Notes under the pieces: generated by a model
Database searches by the model: none
What the model saw: only the letters and a program-made list of their open reading frames with translations
Told to the model about the DNA's origin: nothing
Translations under genes and position numbers: made by a program
Shown: positions 13,401 through 23,701 of the stretch, one piece after another
Numbering within the stretch: position 1 is the first letter of the stretch
Layout of the letters: every line of letters begins with the position of its first letter
Assembly: GCF_964204865.1 (NCBI RefSeq)
Contig: NC_135252.1
Span: 6,407,383-6,471,382, forward strand
Origin: Styela clava
Taxonomy: Eukaryota > Chordata > Ascidiacea > Stolidobranchia > Styelidae
Reading direction: 5' to 3'
Length of the DNA stretch: 64,000 bases

Positions 13401-14039
13401 GACTGGAAGCCCGGTTATGCAACGGAGGGTATTGGAATCTGACATGAATGCATCTACTGGGCGGAATAATCCTAACATGGATCGTGTCATGTCACAGTCA
13501 TCAAGAAGTACACCACAGCCAGATGATAATTCAATAGTTCAAAGGTTAATGGCTGCTAACCGACCCAGCAGTCGAGGTCCGCCATCTGAAGCAAGTTCTT
13601 CCGGTGTGAGTTTGACTGTCTATATAATCTGTTAGTTATATTTAATAATGGTTGTTAAAACGTGTTTATATTTTTTTTACAGATGCAGCAAATTAGTGGA
13701 ATGTCACATCATGGGTCAACAACATCCCTGCCTGCTTCATCTGGATATATGAATTCAAGACATGCTAGGTCTGGTAGAAGTTGGGATGGTGCAGATCGAA
13801 CAGGTTCATGGTCGGCCCGCCAAGAACAGCAACGGTACCTCAATTCTCATGACAGTCCGTTGCCTGTTCGAACACAGAATCGGGGAGAACGTTCGTCACA
13901 TCAATCAAGTCGGCAAATACATTCTCGGATTCAAATATCCGGTGATAGACTCGTGTCAGATAGACGTTCTGAATCCCCTTCTCGTAATAAACAGACAGGT
14001 GGTGTAAGCGGAACCTCGTTTTCATCCTCATTCCATTAA
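1471..14039 (+). CDS. TAOK: TAO-family serine/threonine kinase, C-terminal coiled-coil half, spliced (short) isoform; 5' partial
   Basis: TAO kinases are STE20-family MAP3Ks that act in p38/JNK and Hippo signalling and on microtubules. Only the C-terminal regulatory half is here. Exons with matching phases: 1471-1638, 2001-2226, 2924-3124, 3860-3987, 4410-4521, 11066-11182, 11258-11353, 11832-12014, 12937-13605, 13683-14039. Recognised family blocks in order are [106 protein letters not shown] and [20 protein letters not shown]. These give about 750 residues of near-continuous coiled coil, followed by a Ser/Gly/Arg-rich disordered tail of about 320 residues that is longer than in vertebrates. 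Exon phases agree across every junction. The kinase domain is outside the window. Which vertebrate TAOK (1, 2 or 3) is closest cannot be said; one pre-duplication gene is likely. Confidence 0.93.
4085..4222 (+). repeat. Partial copy of the SINE-like repeat
   Basis: The block with AACTGGCTAACTAATCCCTT, ACATGGACTG and a later CCAGGATGAATATGTATATC matches the right half of the longer copy at 37559-37907. It lies in a TAO-kinase intron. Confidence 0.5.
4410..6888 (+). CDS. TAOK: Alternative long terminal exon of the TAO kinase: membrane-anchored isoform
   Basis: The exon that ends at 4521 (RQQPKSLK, donor GTGAGT at 4522) can instead be read through. It then stays open for 788 more codons to TGA at 6886-6888. 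The added tail has a Ser/Lys-rich start, an acidic middle with a repeated DSDTLD motif (near 5158 and 5224), and a long basic Ser/Pro-rich part. The end carries four hydrophobic segments in two hairpins (about 6298-6357, 6361-6420, 6757-6813, 6823-6882). Vertebrate TAOK2-alpha reads through after the same QQPKSLK codons into a tail with several membrane segments, and that isoform is reported on the ER, tethering microtubules. The tail shows no evident residue identity to TAOK2-alpha; the shared feature is branch point plus topology. Use of this exon in transcripts is inferred. Confidence 0.85.
7175..7406. mobile_element. MITE, family A (about 32-bp imperfect inverted ends), copy 1
   Basis: The ends are imperfect inverted repeats: ACAAATTTGAGTGCTCCAG at the left, and the reverse complement of the right end reads ACAAAGTTGGGTACTCCTG. 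The interior (ACCTATGGGCAGGG, TTCACTTGGCTAACACAGAC, AACTAAAATAAGG) recurs at 26173-26409 and 52296-52485, and a fragment at 50841. No coding capacity. I could not define a target duplication. Confidence 0.6.
9131..9333. mobile_element. hAT-like non-autonomous relic
   Basis: A CAGGGGCTCTCAAACTTTTT-type left end and a GAACCCCTCTG right end enclose about 200 bp containing TCGCGGACCGCTC. This is the usual look of short hAT derivatives. The flanking TATTCCAG/TGTTCCAG could be a degenerate 8-bp target duplication, but its placement relative to the end is ambiguous. Confidence 0.4.
12249..12553. mobile_element. hAT-type MITE with near-perfect 8-bp target duplication
   Basis: The ends are CATGGTGTGTAACA and, inverted, CAAGGGTGTGCAACA. 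They are flanked by CGCTAGAC (12241-12248) and CGTTAGAC (12554-12561), 7 of 8 bases equal. The length is 305 bp with no ORF. It lies in the TAO-kinase intron between the exons ending at 12014 and starting at 12937. Confidence 0.7.
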
Positions 14040-15982
14040 AGAAATCTTGTTAGAAACTATATAATTGCCATTTTATTATACGCAGTACTAAATGATTTGT
14101 CATGAGCTAATTTATATTATCATTCATGACAGTGGTAATTTGAAAATTTTCATTTTCTATTATACATGTTTTGTATGGCTGTAATTTTGCCATAAAAAGT
14201 CGCTTCGTAGTGCTTCATACCTGGGTTGTTTTCATATTAAAATCATGCTTTGCGTATTACCATAATGGAATCTCTGTGGGGCGCAGTAGATTTGAACTTC
14301 CATCACATTTTGGATTCAGCCACTGTGATGATATGACAATGTGATACGTTTCATCTGGTTAGTTACTTCAGCTTGAAAATGATTTATTTTCGGATGTTAA
14401 ATAATAATATATAATGGTCTTGAATGTTGTGGCATGTTTTATAACAGTGCTTTCCTCTGGATAGAAAGTGTTTGTTGTATTTGGAGTCTAACCTAGCTTT
14501 ATATAGGTCAAAATGTCTTCAATTCGCTCAAATTTGTTCACAATTGTCAGCAGGTATTTGCAAACTAGGGTTAAAGTTAAATTTCTGAAAAAGTGGTGAT
14601 AGAAAGGAATGACGCTATTTTCGTTAATCTATACGCATAATTACCTTTTCAAACGCAATTCATCATTGTAATAAAATGCACATATTTTAGCCCAGTGAGC
14701 TGTGAAACGATCCATCGATATGTCATGTGAATAACATCCCAAGCTTGGGGTTAAATCAGTTTTTACCCCCAGAATGTGCCCATGCACGTACTATTTTCTT
14801 GTACGTGAAAATAATGTTCTTTCTTCTGATCATGTATACACTATTTATTGTTTACACTTGAGCTTTTTATACAGGTATAAATCTATGAAAAGGAGTAATT
14901 CCCACATTGAAAAGTTAATTGATATACTTATTTCAGTTTAATGAATTTTCTGTCAATAGCTTTATTTGAATAAGAAAATCATTATTTTTTTCAATTAGTG
15001 TAAAACAAATTATAAACATGTTTTTTTTTTCGATCAGAATTGTTTTATCATATGTAGGCCACAAATGAATTGTACTCTCAAATCAGGGCAACAACTTCTG
15101 TTTGGCCGTCTTTTAAAATCATATACAGATTTCTAATTCAGTTGTTATAATTAAATATTTGAGATGCAATTATGGCAATTTGTAGGGGAAAATGTATTGT
15201 TTTTTAATGGTTTAGTCAAATCTGATTTTAGAGCTGTATTTAAAACAATGATATATGCCAAACTATACTATGTAATTTTTGCAATATATCATATGGCATC
15301 TTTGTTAAGTAATTCCAAGCATTAAAATCAGTTATCGGTGTTCATTCACATTGAAGAATTTGATCTGAGTAAAATCCAGACAAATCCATTTTCATCAATA
15401 TCGCCATACGAGATCGATATGGAAGACATCTCAATGCAAAGCTACAAGTTATGACTCAAAATCATATTGCTTTCAATCTTGAATTATTTCACGAAAGTGA
15501 CTAGATGCATTTAAAAAAAAAACATTGTTTATGTTTTTGAAAAACCAAGTCGTCCCTGATCTGCATGTGGCTCAAATTGCCCCAGGTTTATATTCTCTGA
15601 ATCTAAAAATCTTGTTTTCTTTTTACTCAATTGTTTGGACATCTCTCATATCAATGTATTTATATTGAACATCAAACTTTAGCGCTAATTTATTTCAAAC
15701 ATTTTGTGGGGTTGTAGACCCGCTTGTCTAATTAAGAAAAATTGTAATGTATATAATATTGTTTTAACTTGTATTCTGGATGTATCAGCCATGATTATTG
15801 TGCACTTTCATCCAACGAATTATAAATTTGAAAGTCCGCGTTTGCCTTTTTTTTGAATACGAGCGATAGGACTCCTCATTGTCGAAGGAAAGGTAGTTCA
15901 GGCGTTCGATTGTCGGTTACGGCCTTATCTATCCTGAATGTTTGTGAAGGGAATAAATAATTGGCTAAATATGCTCGTTTAT

Positions 15983-16078
15983 GATATGTGCTGGTAGCCG
16001 AGAAGTTTTGGTTCACCATATGTTTGAACCATTTTATTGCATTTCCTCTCCCCTGGTATGAATGTAAGAATCCCATCT
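15983..16078 (+). repeat. Partial copy of the SINE-like repeat
   Basis: GCTGGTAGCCGAG, CACCATATGTTTG and CTCTCCCCTGGTATGAATG follow the order of the 3' half of the copy at 37559-37907. A GTTCGATTG box lies upstream near 15906. Confidence 0.45.
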
Positions 16079-17249
16079 AACGTTAAGCAGATTTTTGTAG
16101 ATATACTAATACAATATAAGAACTTTCCGGTCTCGTTGAATTTATTGCAATTACAAAAGTGTGGTGTAGCATAAACGAATATCAAGGAAAGATAGGAAAT
16201 AAACATACAATTAAACGTTTCTGTGATTACAGCATGCCTAAAACTTTGTACAGGCTAGAAAACAATTGGTAAACGCCACGAGTCGGGGAAGTCATTTTCA
16301 GGACTCGACCCAAGAGATCAATAGAGCAACATGGGTTTCACGCGAAAAAGAAATGATGTTATTGATGAGTTCAAAATTGATGCAGAATGGAATTGATATA
16401 TTATTTGTTCACTCGATGCTGTTTATGGCACGAATGCAATTTTGGCTTGAAATTAAAATAGGAGAAAATGTGTTCTCACCTATTATACCTGCTAAAAACG
16501 GCATGATCCGCATAATTGAAGCATTTTGTTTTGGATAATATTTGAACAGTCGTGATATTATTACCTATCAACCAACTCCCCTTAAAATAATAATGTATTT
16601 ATCCCGAATTCAGTGGCCGTATATCATGTTCCAGTCTGAAATAATTATGCGATTTATTTAGATCGAGCTTGTGCCTTGGCTACGTTCCCAGTTTCTTCTG
16701 TTGATAAAATTATTCAAGGCATTAATTCCATAACAAAGCAGTTTCACTACGTTTTAAGATACACCGAAGCCGTGACGTTATGCATTGTGACTCGAGCGTA
16801 GCAAAAAGGCTGTGGACTATTCATGAAACCACTACTGCGCCAGTCAGCTTGTCTTGACGTTCTGTAACTAACTAACTGAAACTTTGGTTGTTGATTTATT
16901 TTCCATGGTACATAAGCAAAAAGGTGTTAAGTTTCACCATACTATAACTAACTAATAATTGGGGTTACGTGAGGGCGAGATTAACTACCTTCTCTCCGTC
17001 CATGATTATGCTTCGACTCAGCATGAACTTCTCAAACGCTGTTGACGGAGTTCAGGAAGAATGTCCTTTGATTGTTTAATTTTATTTTTAATTGTTACTC
17101 ACGGAACTGCGGAATATTCATTGATTAATATTTTGACTTGACTTCCGTATTGTTCTTGGAGAGCAATTTTATTGTTTGGTATTGGAAACAAACTCAACAA
17201 TTGGTAGCAATTATTTATGGGCATTCTATCATGTCTAGTTAAATTAGAT

Positions 17250-17400
17250 CGCAGCTTGTCTGAAAAAAGTCTTATCTTGGTCAGCCGAAACGTTACAGAC
17301 GTCCTGATGAAGTTTTTCTGTATAGAAATCCGAAACGTCGGCAAATTACAGCGTTTTGCTAACATCGGTTGTGCTTTATTTATTATCAACATGAGTTTAC
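17250..17400 (+). mobile_element. Tandem hammerhead-ribozyme-like cores, probably a Penelope-like element fragment
   Basis: Two units follow each other. Unit 1 has a decayed CTGA..A box near 17260, then CGAAA at 17286-17290 and a mini stem III ACGT-TACAG-ACGT (17290-17302) followed by C at 17303, the expected cleavage position. Unit 2 has an intact CTGATGA (17304-17310), an internal hairpin TTTCT...AGAAA, and CGAAAC (17331-17336). Minimal hammerheads in tandem are known from Penelope-like retroelements. No reverse transcriptase ORF is nearby, so this is at most a fragment. Confidence 0.45.
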
Positions 17401-17863
17401 CTGGTGGCAATCATGCGTTACAGAAACACATTTGTGTTAGTGTGCAGCAAGCCTCTTAAGTCAAATATAAAATGAAAATTATTTTATTTGTTAACTGTTC
17501 ACATCCTCTACGTGTTGACTAGGTCTACCGTTACAAGTATACATGTTCTTTAGCAAGCTCGTGTTCTGTCCGGTAATTTAGTTATCACTCATATACCATG
17601 GAGAAAACAAGATACATAACATTTGATATATTTACTTTCATTATTTAAGATATGGGTAGACACACATCACATCCCTAACCCTTCCGACGTAGCCAAGAAA
17701 ACGACACTCGAAAGATAATTCGATCCCAATCGATGCGTGGTGGGGTAACCGTCGCCCGTTTGTTTCTACCACATTATTCTAACTACTTGTTCAAGGGGAG
17801 GCAGTTTTACAGTCTTTTATTTCCCATGTTTTCAAAATACTCACTCGATTGATGTTGGCAAGT

Positions 17864-18079
17864 TTATAATGTTTTTATATATTTCCGGCACACCAAGCCG
17901 AAGAAGTTCTGACGGTCTTGGCAATCAATCATTCCATACATGTTTTTTATTTTTCCGGACGTAATGTACGAATCTAATTTCAAAATATCTTCACAACAGT
18001 TTGGACTTACCTCAAAGACATCGGACAATTTTTCATCAAGTGCCTTCAATTTCAAGCATTGCTGAATTGCGTGCTTCAT
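17864..18079 (-). CDS. Hypothetical short ORF or first coding exon
   Basis: It begins with ATG in a good context (GACACAATGAAG) and could encode 71 residues starting MKHAIQQCLKLKALDEKLSD. After codon 23 there is a strong donor (GAG followed by GTAAGT, near 18010), so only the first 23 codons may be an exon of a minus-strand gene running to the left. It lies about 350 bp upstream of the tyrosinase start in divergent orientation. I recognise no family, and it may be chance. Confidence 0.25.
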   Translation of the reverse strand: MKHAIQQCLKLKALDEKLSDVFEVSPNCCEDILKLDSYITSGKIKNMYGMIDCQDRQNFFGLVCRKYIKTL

Positions 18080-18359
18080 TGTGTCTCGGTTGGCAGTGCT
18101 CTATGGTTTACTTGAGTCTTTCAGCATATTTCTTTTTTTAATATTCGATATTGTGAAAAAAATTAGCATTCGCTTTTAATTTTTAATTTACTTCAATTAC
18201 TTTAATATGCACTTCCCGTATCAATTTTGACAACAACAGCCACACGCCGGGCATCCGTATATCAGTTGGTGAATTCCTGAGTCACGCGGAAATTAATCTT
18301 GCGACCTCATCATAATTTATTTTATCGGATTAGCCGCTTGTCATTTCCCTGCAACTCCG

Positions 18360-18367
18360 TATATAAA
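18360..18367 (+). promoter_or_regulatory. TATA box of the tyrosinase gene
   Basis: TATATAAA lies 61 bases before the ATG at 18428. This fits a transcript start near 18390 and a short 5' UTR. Confidence 0.6.
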
Positions 18368-18427
18368 CTGATGTTCGTATGCTCACAATCACAAATTACT
18401 TGGCTGTTGTAAGTGTTCACAGTAATA

Positions 18428-20933
18428 ATGAAGTCATTGCAAATATTCGGCACTATCGCTGCACTGGTATGGGGTGTTTCAGCTCAGTTTCCAAGAGACT
18501 GCACTACGGATATTGCGCTCAATGATCGGGAATGCTGTCCGCTGTTGGTTACGAGTGACGGAATTTCTTCAAAGTGTGGTACAATGCAACAACGTGGAAA
18601 TTGCGAAGACATTGAAATTTTTGTTGATAATGATCTTGATAATGAAACTGAATTTCAGTTGTCGTTAGATGAACGGAAGATGTGGCCTAAGATGTTTTAT
18701 GACAGAGCATGCAGATGTCATGGTAATTTTGATGGCATCAATTGTGGTGTCTGCAAACCAGGTTATGGGGGACCAAACTGTGAAAGTGTCATGCCTCTGT
18801 TGGTACGCAAAAACATTCTAAAGATGCCGCGAAATGAGGTAAATGAATTCGTAGATGTTCTTGATAAATCGAAACACACTACCAGCGAGAGGTATGTGAT
18901 TTTAACGTCAACGTACGACCAAATCCTCGCTGGAGCCAGACCGCAGTTCTCAAACATATCCGTATATGATTTATTCGTTTGGATGCATTACTACGTTGCC
19001 AGAAACAACTTGGTCCCTAATGAGAGAAATATTTTTGACGAAGTGGAAGACATTGAACTGGTTATGACCAAACTAAATCCAGATTTAGATATAAACGACG
19101 AACACGATTACGCCCACGAAGGCCCTGCATTTCTTCCTTGGCATCGTTATTTTCTTCTGAAATGGGAAAATGAAGTCCGAGAGTTGATGGGTAAACCCGG
19201 ATTTACGATTCCATACTGGGACTGGAGAGAAAGTGAAACTTGTGAAGTGTGTAACGATGAATTCATGGGCGGGAGAAGCAGCAATAACGTAAATCTCATT
19301 AGCAACGAATCCGTATTTTCCAAATGGCAAGTTATATGCACAAAAGATGATGAATATATTCTAAATGGAAAGCAATGCGACGGAGAACCCGAAGGCCCTC
19401 TGCTTCGTAACTTTGGAGCTTATGACCCAAGCGTGATTGCAGGACTTCCAACTACCGAAGACGTGAGAACTTCTCTTCGATTTTCTGCTTACGAAACTTT
19501 TCCTTACAACAGAGTCGCACATGGAAGCTTTCGAAACGTCATTGAAGGTTTTGCGGACCCGAAAAGCGGCGAAGCAACGGCTGGATTCAGCACCATGCAT
19601 AATGCAGTACATCTTTACATGAATGGCACCATGTCGGAAGTGGGTTCGTCAGCAAATGATCCAATTTTTATTCTTCATCATGCATTTATTGACAGTATAT
19701 ATGAGCTTTGGTTACGAGAACAATCGCGCCAACAACTATTTTTATCATTGGACGGCCCTAGATCAAACATTAGCGTAGGACACAATCTTCAAGATTTTAT
19801 GGTACCATTCTTTCCGCTCGTGCGACAAATTGAAGGATTTCGAACGTCTGCAGAATTAGGATTAAAATACGAGTATATTCCGGAATCTGAAGCTGGAAGC
19901 GGGGATTTCGATGTTGATGTACAAATCGATGAAGATATTGGAAAAAGGAGCGATAAAAAAGAATCACCAAATAATGTGCTTGATTTCATTTTTGAAGAAA
20001 ACCTAATACAAGCAGAAGAGAGGTTTTTCAGCGAAGGTAATTTCGAGGCGCTGACAGTCGAAGGAGTAGTGTCAACCGTGACCAAAATGAAAGTGGTCAA
20101 AAGAATATCAAGAGTGAGACCAATCAAAAAGAAAACAGTTTTGCGCAAGGTGAAGCAGAAGCATAATCCGAAACACCGGGTTGCTGAAGGCGGAATAGAT
20201 TTAACTCCCCGTCGACAAATGAGTCCCAAAGTTGGTTTATCTTCTGCTGCTCTGAAGCAAACCAGTAATGCTGATGTGGGTGTTGAGATGAACAGTTTTT
20301 GGAACAAACTTATGGCGTTTGCTTATGATTGGCAGAAGTTCTTCACAAATATGTCAATCAATGATCAAATTGTATTCTTTTTTGTTGTCGGTGTCACGAT
20401 CTTCTGCGTATTCCTTCTGATTCTTGTATGTTGTTCTTTTCGCCGAGAGCAAAGGGAAGAAAAGAATATCAAAAAAGGTTGGTGAACATTACGGTGTAAA
20501 TATGTCACATGTATTAGATTGATACTTTTTTCTATAAAAACTGTAAACCTAACTTTTTGTCATTTTGATCTCAACCAATACCAAAGCTAACTAAACACAT
20601 TCATACTCATATTTTGTATATATATAAAAGTGGTAAAAATATATATTAAAAACTATATTGTTTTTTTACATTTATTTATCTTCAAAATAATCCTTTTCAA
20701 GTGTACATTGATTTTGACAAAAATACTGAACACTTGTTGTTTTACCAGGTCCACGCAACCCATGTTACAATTGGTTTTATCGTGAGACTACCTTGGATTA
20801 CGATGCTGAAGAATCACAAGGATTACTGAAAACTTGTGAAGACGGGAAACTAAAATGCAAAGTAGTGCTGGCAAAAACCTACACTTATGAAAATGACGAT
20901 TTGAAGAACAATTTGGAGTACAACGTTATATGA
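18428..20933 (+). CDS. TYR: Tyrosinase, TYR-type, membrane-bound copper oxidase
   Basis: Catalyses tyrosine hydroxylation and dopa oxidation, the first steps of melanin synthesis, in melanosome-like organelles. Exons are 18428-20477 and 20749-20933, phase 1, giving 744 residues. A signal peptide (cut after VSA, residue 19) leads into a Cys-rich EGF-like region (CRCHGNFDGINCGVC). CuA histidines are H187, H230 and H239 (HEGPAFLPWHRYF); CuB histidines are H391, H395 and H418 in MHNAVHLYMNGTM and LHHAFIDSIYELWL. The HHAF pattern is TYR-like; TYRP1 has LHTF. A basic linker of about 170 residues precedes the membrane helix (about 646-668), making it longer than human TYR (529). The second exon encodes the cytosolic tail with a YNWF motif and the dileucine motif EESQGLL, like the EKQPLL melanosomal signal. 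The ATG was chosen over an in-frame GTG at 18413. The donor GTTGGT is weak; retention would end the protein at KKGW. Confidence 0.93.
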
Positions 20934-21162
20934 ATATGAAAGTAGAAACAATGGACTTGACTGGGACATAAAACACTTTTAATATATGCCTTGCATTCGA
21001 TGCAACATAATTTCTCATTTTTTGGACTGTCTTCTATTTTTTCAGTTTTGGTTTTCACTGAATAAGCGCAGTAATGCTAAGTGAACAACCGTTGTTGATT
21101 TCCACTATATTTTTATTTTTGCGACGTCTGTGATTTCTGATCTTAAATTTATTGTGTTCTGG

Positions 21163-21168
21163 AATAAA
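21163..21168 (+). terminator. Polyadenylation signal of the tyrosinase gene
   Basis: AATAAA lies 230 bases after the tyrosinase stop codon, within a T/GT-rich stretch. It is the first canonical hexamer downstream. Confidence 0.5.
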
Positions 21169-21479
21169 GCAATATTGCAATTGAATCATTGGTATAATGT
21201 TCTGTCATCGGATGATTTCATTTATTCAGTATGATATGGTTAATTAGTTGATAATTTGGTACTATACATATATATACATTTGGTACACCTAACGTGCGCA
21301 TTCCATAACGCTTGAAAGAACTAGACACGAGATTACTTTTTCCGTCGGTAGTTGGTAGACAGAATGGCTTATTATGATTTACTATTTTTCAACGCTCTGA
21401 ATAAATACTAAAATTTACCACGAAATTTCGTCAAGGATTATTACGATAAGTTCAACAATAGAGCAATGCTGAAATATAC

Positions 21480-21706
21480 GGACACGTTAATAAGAGCGAA
21501 GAGTCCTTGCGTTCGACGCTACCGGTACCTACGTCGCTGTTCGCCATTCCCACAGAGTTCCAGTTCGGTGACCATTCCCCATTAACAAATCTTCGTTACA
21601 CACCACCGACGTTCGATGAGCACGTGAACAACAAGAAGAGTGCCAGCATAAAACAAATCCATTACGTGTCAAAAAACGAATCCCACAGTGCTATCAGGAA
21701 TATTTG
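21480..21706 (+). other. Unassigned coding-like ORF tail with a stop next to AATAAA
   Basis: An open frame of about 80 codons (ending SHSAIRNI, stop TGA near 21705) is more GC-rich and more codon-like than its surroundings. The hexamer AATAAA follows the stop at once. A possible acceptor (CAACAATAG) sits at its left edge. It could be the last exon of an unseen plus-strand gene or a piece of a retrocopy. No family recognised. Confidence 0.25.
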
Positions 21707-21752
21707 AAATAAATGAAAGTAATGGTCTTCTAAAGAAATTTTTTATCTTTAA

Positions 21753-22172
21753 CCTCTGAAAATTTCAGAGCAATTGGTCCAGTAATCAAAGAGAAAAGCG
21801 ATTTTTAGATCCTCCACTAGGTGTCCGGAAAGTGTCAATAAACAACAACAAACAACAACATAACGATCGTTATGTCCACTAACGTGTCCAATAAGTCCAC
21901 AAACTCCAGTTTGATTTTTCTATCTTGTATTTGCGTCATTAGGTTCAAAGGTTAACGGATCCCATCACAGTCGTGCAACAGCTAGAGACAATTTAGAGGA
22001 ATTGTTCATTCGTATTTTATTTCAAGTCAGCCAATGGTTCCTATTTATTGGACACGTAGTGGACATAGCGATCGTTTTGTTGTTCTTAGTCTTGTTGTTT
22101 TTTGACACGTTTTGAAGAAATCGCTTTTCTCTTTGATTACTGGACCATTTGCTTTGAAACTTTCTCCAGAAG
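21753..22172. mobile_element. Foldback element with arms of about 130 bp
   Basis: The left arm (21753-21895) and right arm (22046-22172) are inverted copies. Both carry TGGTCCAGTAATCAAAGAG, GAAAAGCGATTT, CAACAACAA, ACGATCG(T/C)TATGTCCACTA and CGTGTCCAATA. The spacer is about 150 bp. No transposase is present. It is probably a foldback-type MITE; I did not identify a target duplication. Confidence 0.65.
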
Positions 22173-22913
22173 GCTATTATTTTTTTTCGCTATGACGTCA
22201 TCAAAATTATGTGGCTTTACGTGTCCATATATTTGAGCATAGCTCTCTTGTTAGTGGATGCATGTTTAGATATACTCGGCAAAAACACTTTACATGCTTT
22301 AAAGTTGAGTGATAAAGCAGTCGAAATGCATGTAATGACGTCACAAAAGATGACGCTCTTTCTGATTATGAAAGATAAATATCGAAATATACGACGAAAT
22401 ACATTTAAAAGATAAAACATATGGTTGTAACTGAATACAGTAGATAAATTTTTTCTTGAGTAATCGTGTTCGTGATTTTTTTTCTGAAAAAAAATAGAAA
22501 TTTGTCATATATATACACAACACACTAGTTGTAAATCAGCTTGTTCGAGCAGATAACGATTGTATAAATAGCGTCGGGAAGTTTTGCATTCCTTTCAGAA
22601 AATCTACGCTGATACAAGGCAATTTAATGGCCTTCAACCCGTTTAACGTTATGAGTTGATGTGATAAACGTTTCCCAAAGAGGAGTGCCATGAATAAATT
22701 TCAGAGTCAAGGAAAATGAATTGGACGTTACATCAAGTAAAAATAAGCTTTTCAGTGCAAAAATATAAACCTACTACATCAATAGAATGTGGAGAATCGC
22801 GAAGAAACTAACAATTACTGCATTTGACACTGGAATACAATTTCAATTATACAACCTCACAAAATTAATATATTATATTTAAAGGAAGATTTCACATTAC
22901 TTCAAACTACTGC

Positions 22914-23624
22914 TTATCCTGCAGTGCACATGTACTGATATCCATACGGTGCAGGCTTTGTGCAACAATAATGTGTATCAGGGCATTGCAACATGGAAGA
23001 ACCGCATGACCTAGTTGATGCTGTTGCAAGCCTGAATGAATAATGAATAAAAGGTTAGACATGTTTTTTTTAAGCAAAAACGATGGTTTCAAAAATGCTT
23101 CCTAAAAACGAAGTTATAACCAATCCAGGAGCGTAATTATTTATATATATCGTTTGGAAATTGCAGATCGCAATCTCGCTAGAAAACACTGGCTCAATTT
23201 GTTTGTGTTGGATAAGTGGCGGTGAAGCAAAAACCTTTTTACGATTTAGTTTACATAGGGAACTGACCGTGAATATTTCAAGTCGTAAGGATAATGATTT
23301 CAAATAAACTCCAAAAATAGCATATAGGCTGATGTTGATTTACAATTCTTCCGTTAAATTGCTATGAACAATATCCAAGCTGGAAGCTCAATACTGGCTG
23401 GTTTTGAACAAGCTCACTTACGGAACCACTGATTTCCAAGCACTAGAGTCATATATTCAAATACCACGAGATAATCGAATGCAAAAATATGGCTGGACTC
23501 CAGGTAGTAAGAAGATTACATTTTCTTCATCGTGGTTTTAAAGACTGCAGACTAAAGAGACTAAAAAAGTACATACTCACTCAAAAACACCAAAGCAGAG
23601 GACTATGAGAAATATAATGTTCAT
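22914..23624 (-). CDS. Small secreted cysteine-rich peptide, 53 residues, two exons
   Basis: Exon 1 is 23624-23581, ending in phase 2 at a GTGAGT donor. Exon 2 is 23031-22914, starting after TTCATTCAG and ending in TAA. The joined frame begins MNIIFLIVLCFGVF and runs through LATAS, a textbook signal peptide cut near LATA/S. The mature part of about 33 residues has five cysteines (C-x6-C-x5-CC-x11-C) with CPDTHYCC at its centre. The pattern recalls disulfide-knotted or granulin-like minis, but I recognise no family. An upstream in-frame ATG exists at 23666, but the TATA box at 23694-23701 would place the transcript start close to it, so the 23624 start is preferred. An odd number of cysteines suggests a dimer or a free thiol. 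Confidence 0.6.
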
Positions 23625-23693
23625 TGCATTAAATCCTTTCCGCAGTGCTGGGAAATTGTTAGACATTGTCCAAAACATACAAATATACTATAA

Positions 23694-23701
23694 CTTTATA
23701 T
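23694..23701 (-). promoter_or_regulatory. TATA box of the cysteine-rich peptide gene
   Basis: On the minus strand ATATAAAG lies about 70 bases before the ATG at 23624. This is the same spacing as in both tyrosinase-family genes nearby. Confidence 0.45.

Larger units (their letters stand above)
14040..17863. other. Intergenic region after the TAO kinase
   Basis: AT-rich. It contains the likely TAO-kinase 3' UTR (an AATAAA near 14670), a SINE-like fragment (about 15983-16078) and the hammerhead-like/Penelope-like fragment at 17250-17400. I recognise no gene in it. Confidence 0.5.
20934..22913. other. Intergenic region downstream of tyrosinase
   Basis: Apart from the poly(A) signal, the coding-like ORF near 21.5-21.7 kb and the foldback element at 21753-22172, I see only AT-rich sequence. 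One piece near 22.23 kb (CATATATTTGAGCATAGCTC) belongs to a dispersed repeat also seen near 39.41 and 63.6 kb. Confidence 0.5.

Noticed and set aside
12742-13422. Minus-strand ORF of 226 codons.
   Set aside because: It lies opposite the real TAO-kinase exon 12937-13605 and runs into intron sequence; its product is low-complexity Arg/Ser/His. It is a shadow.
16266-16538. Plus-strand ORF of 90 codons after the TAO kinase.
   Set aside because: No homology, start context poor, no splice partner; composition like the surrounding intergenic DNA.
19789-20307. Minus-strand ORF of 172 codons within the tyrosinase gene.
   Set aside because: It is antisense to the confirmed tyrosinase linker and has no ATG context or splice support.
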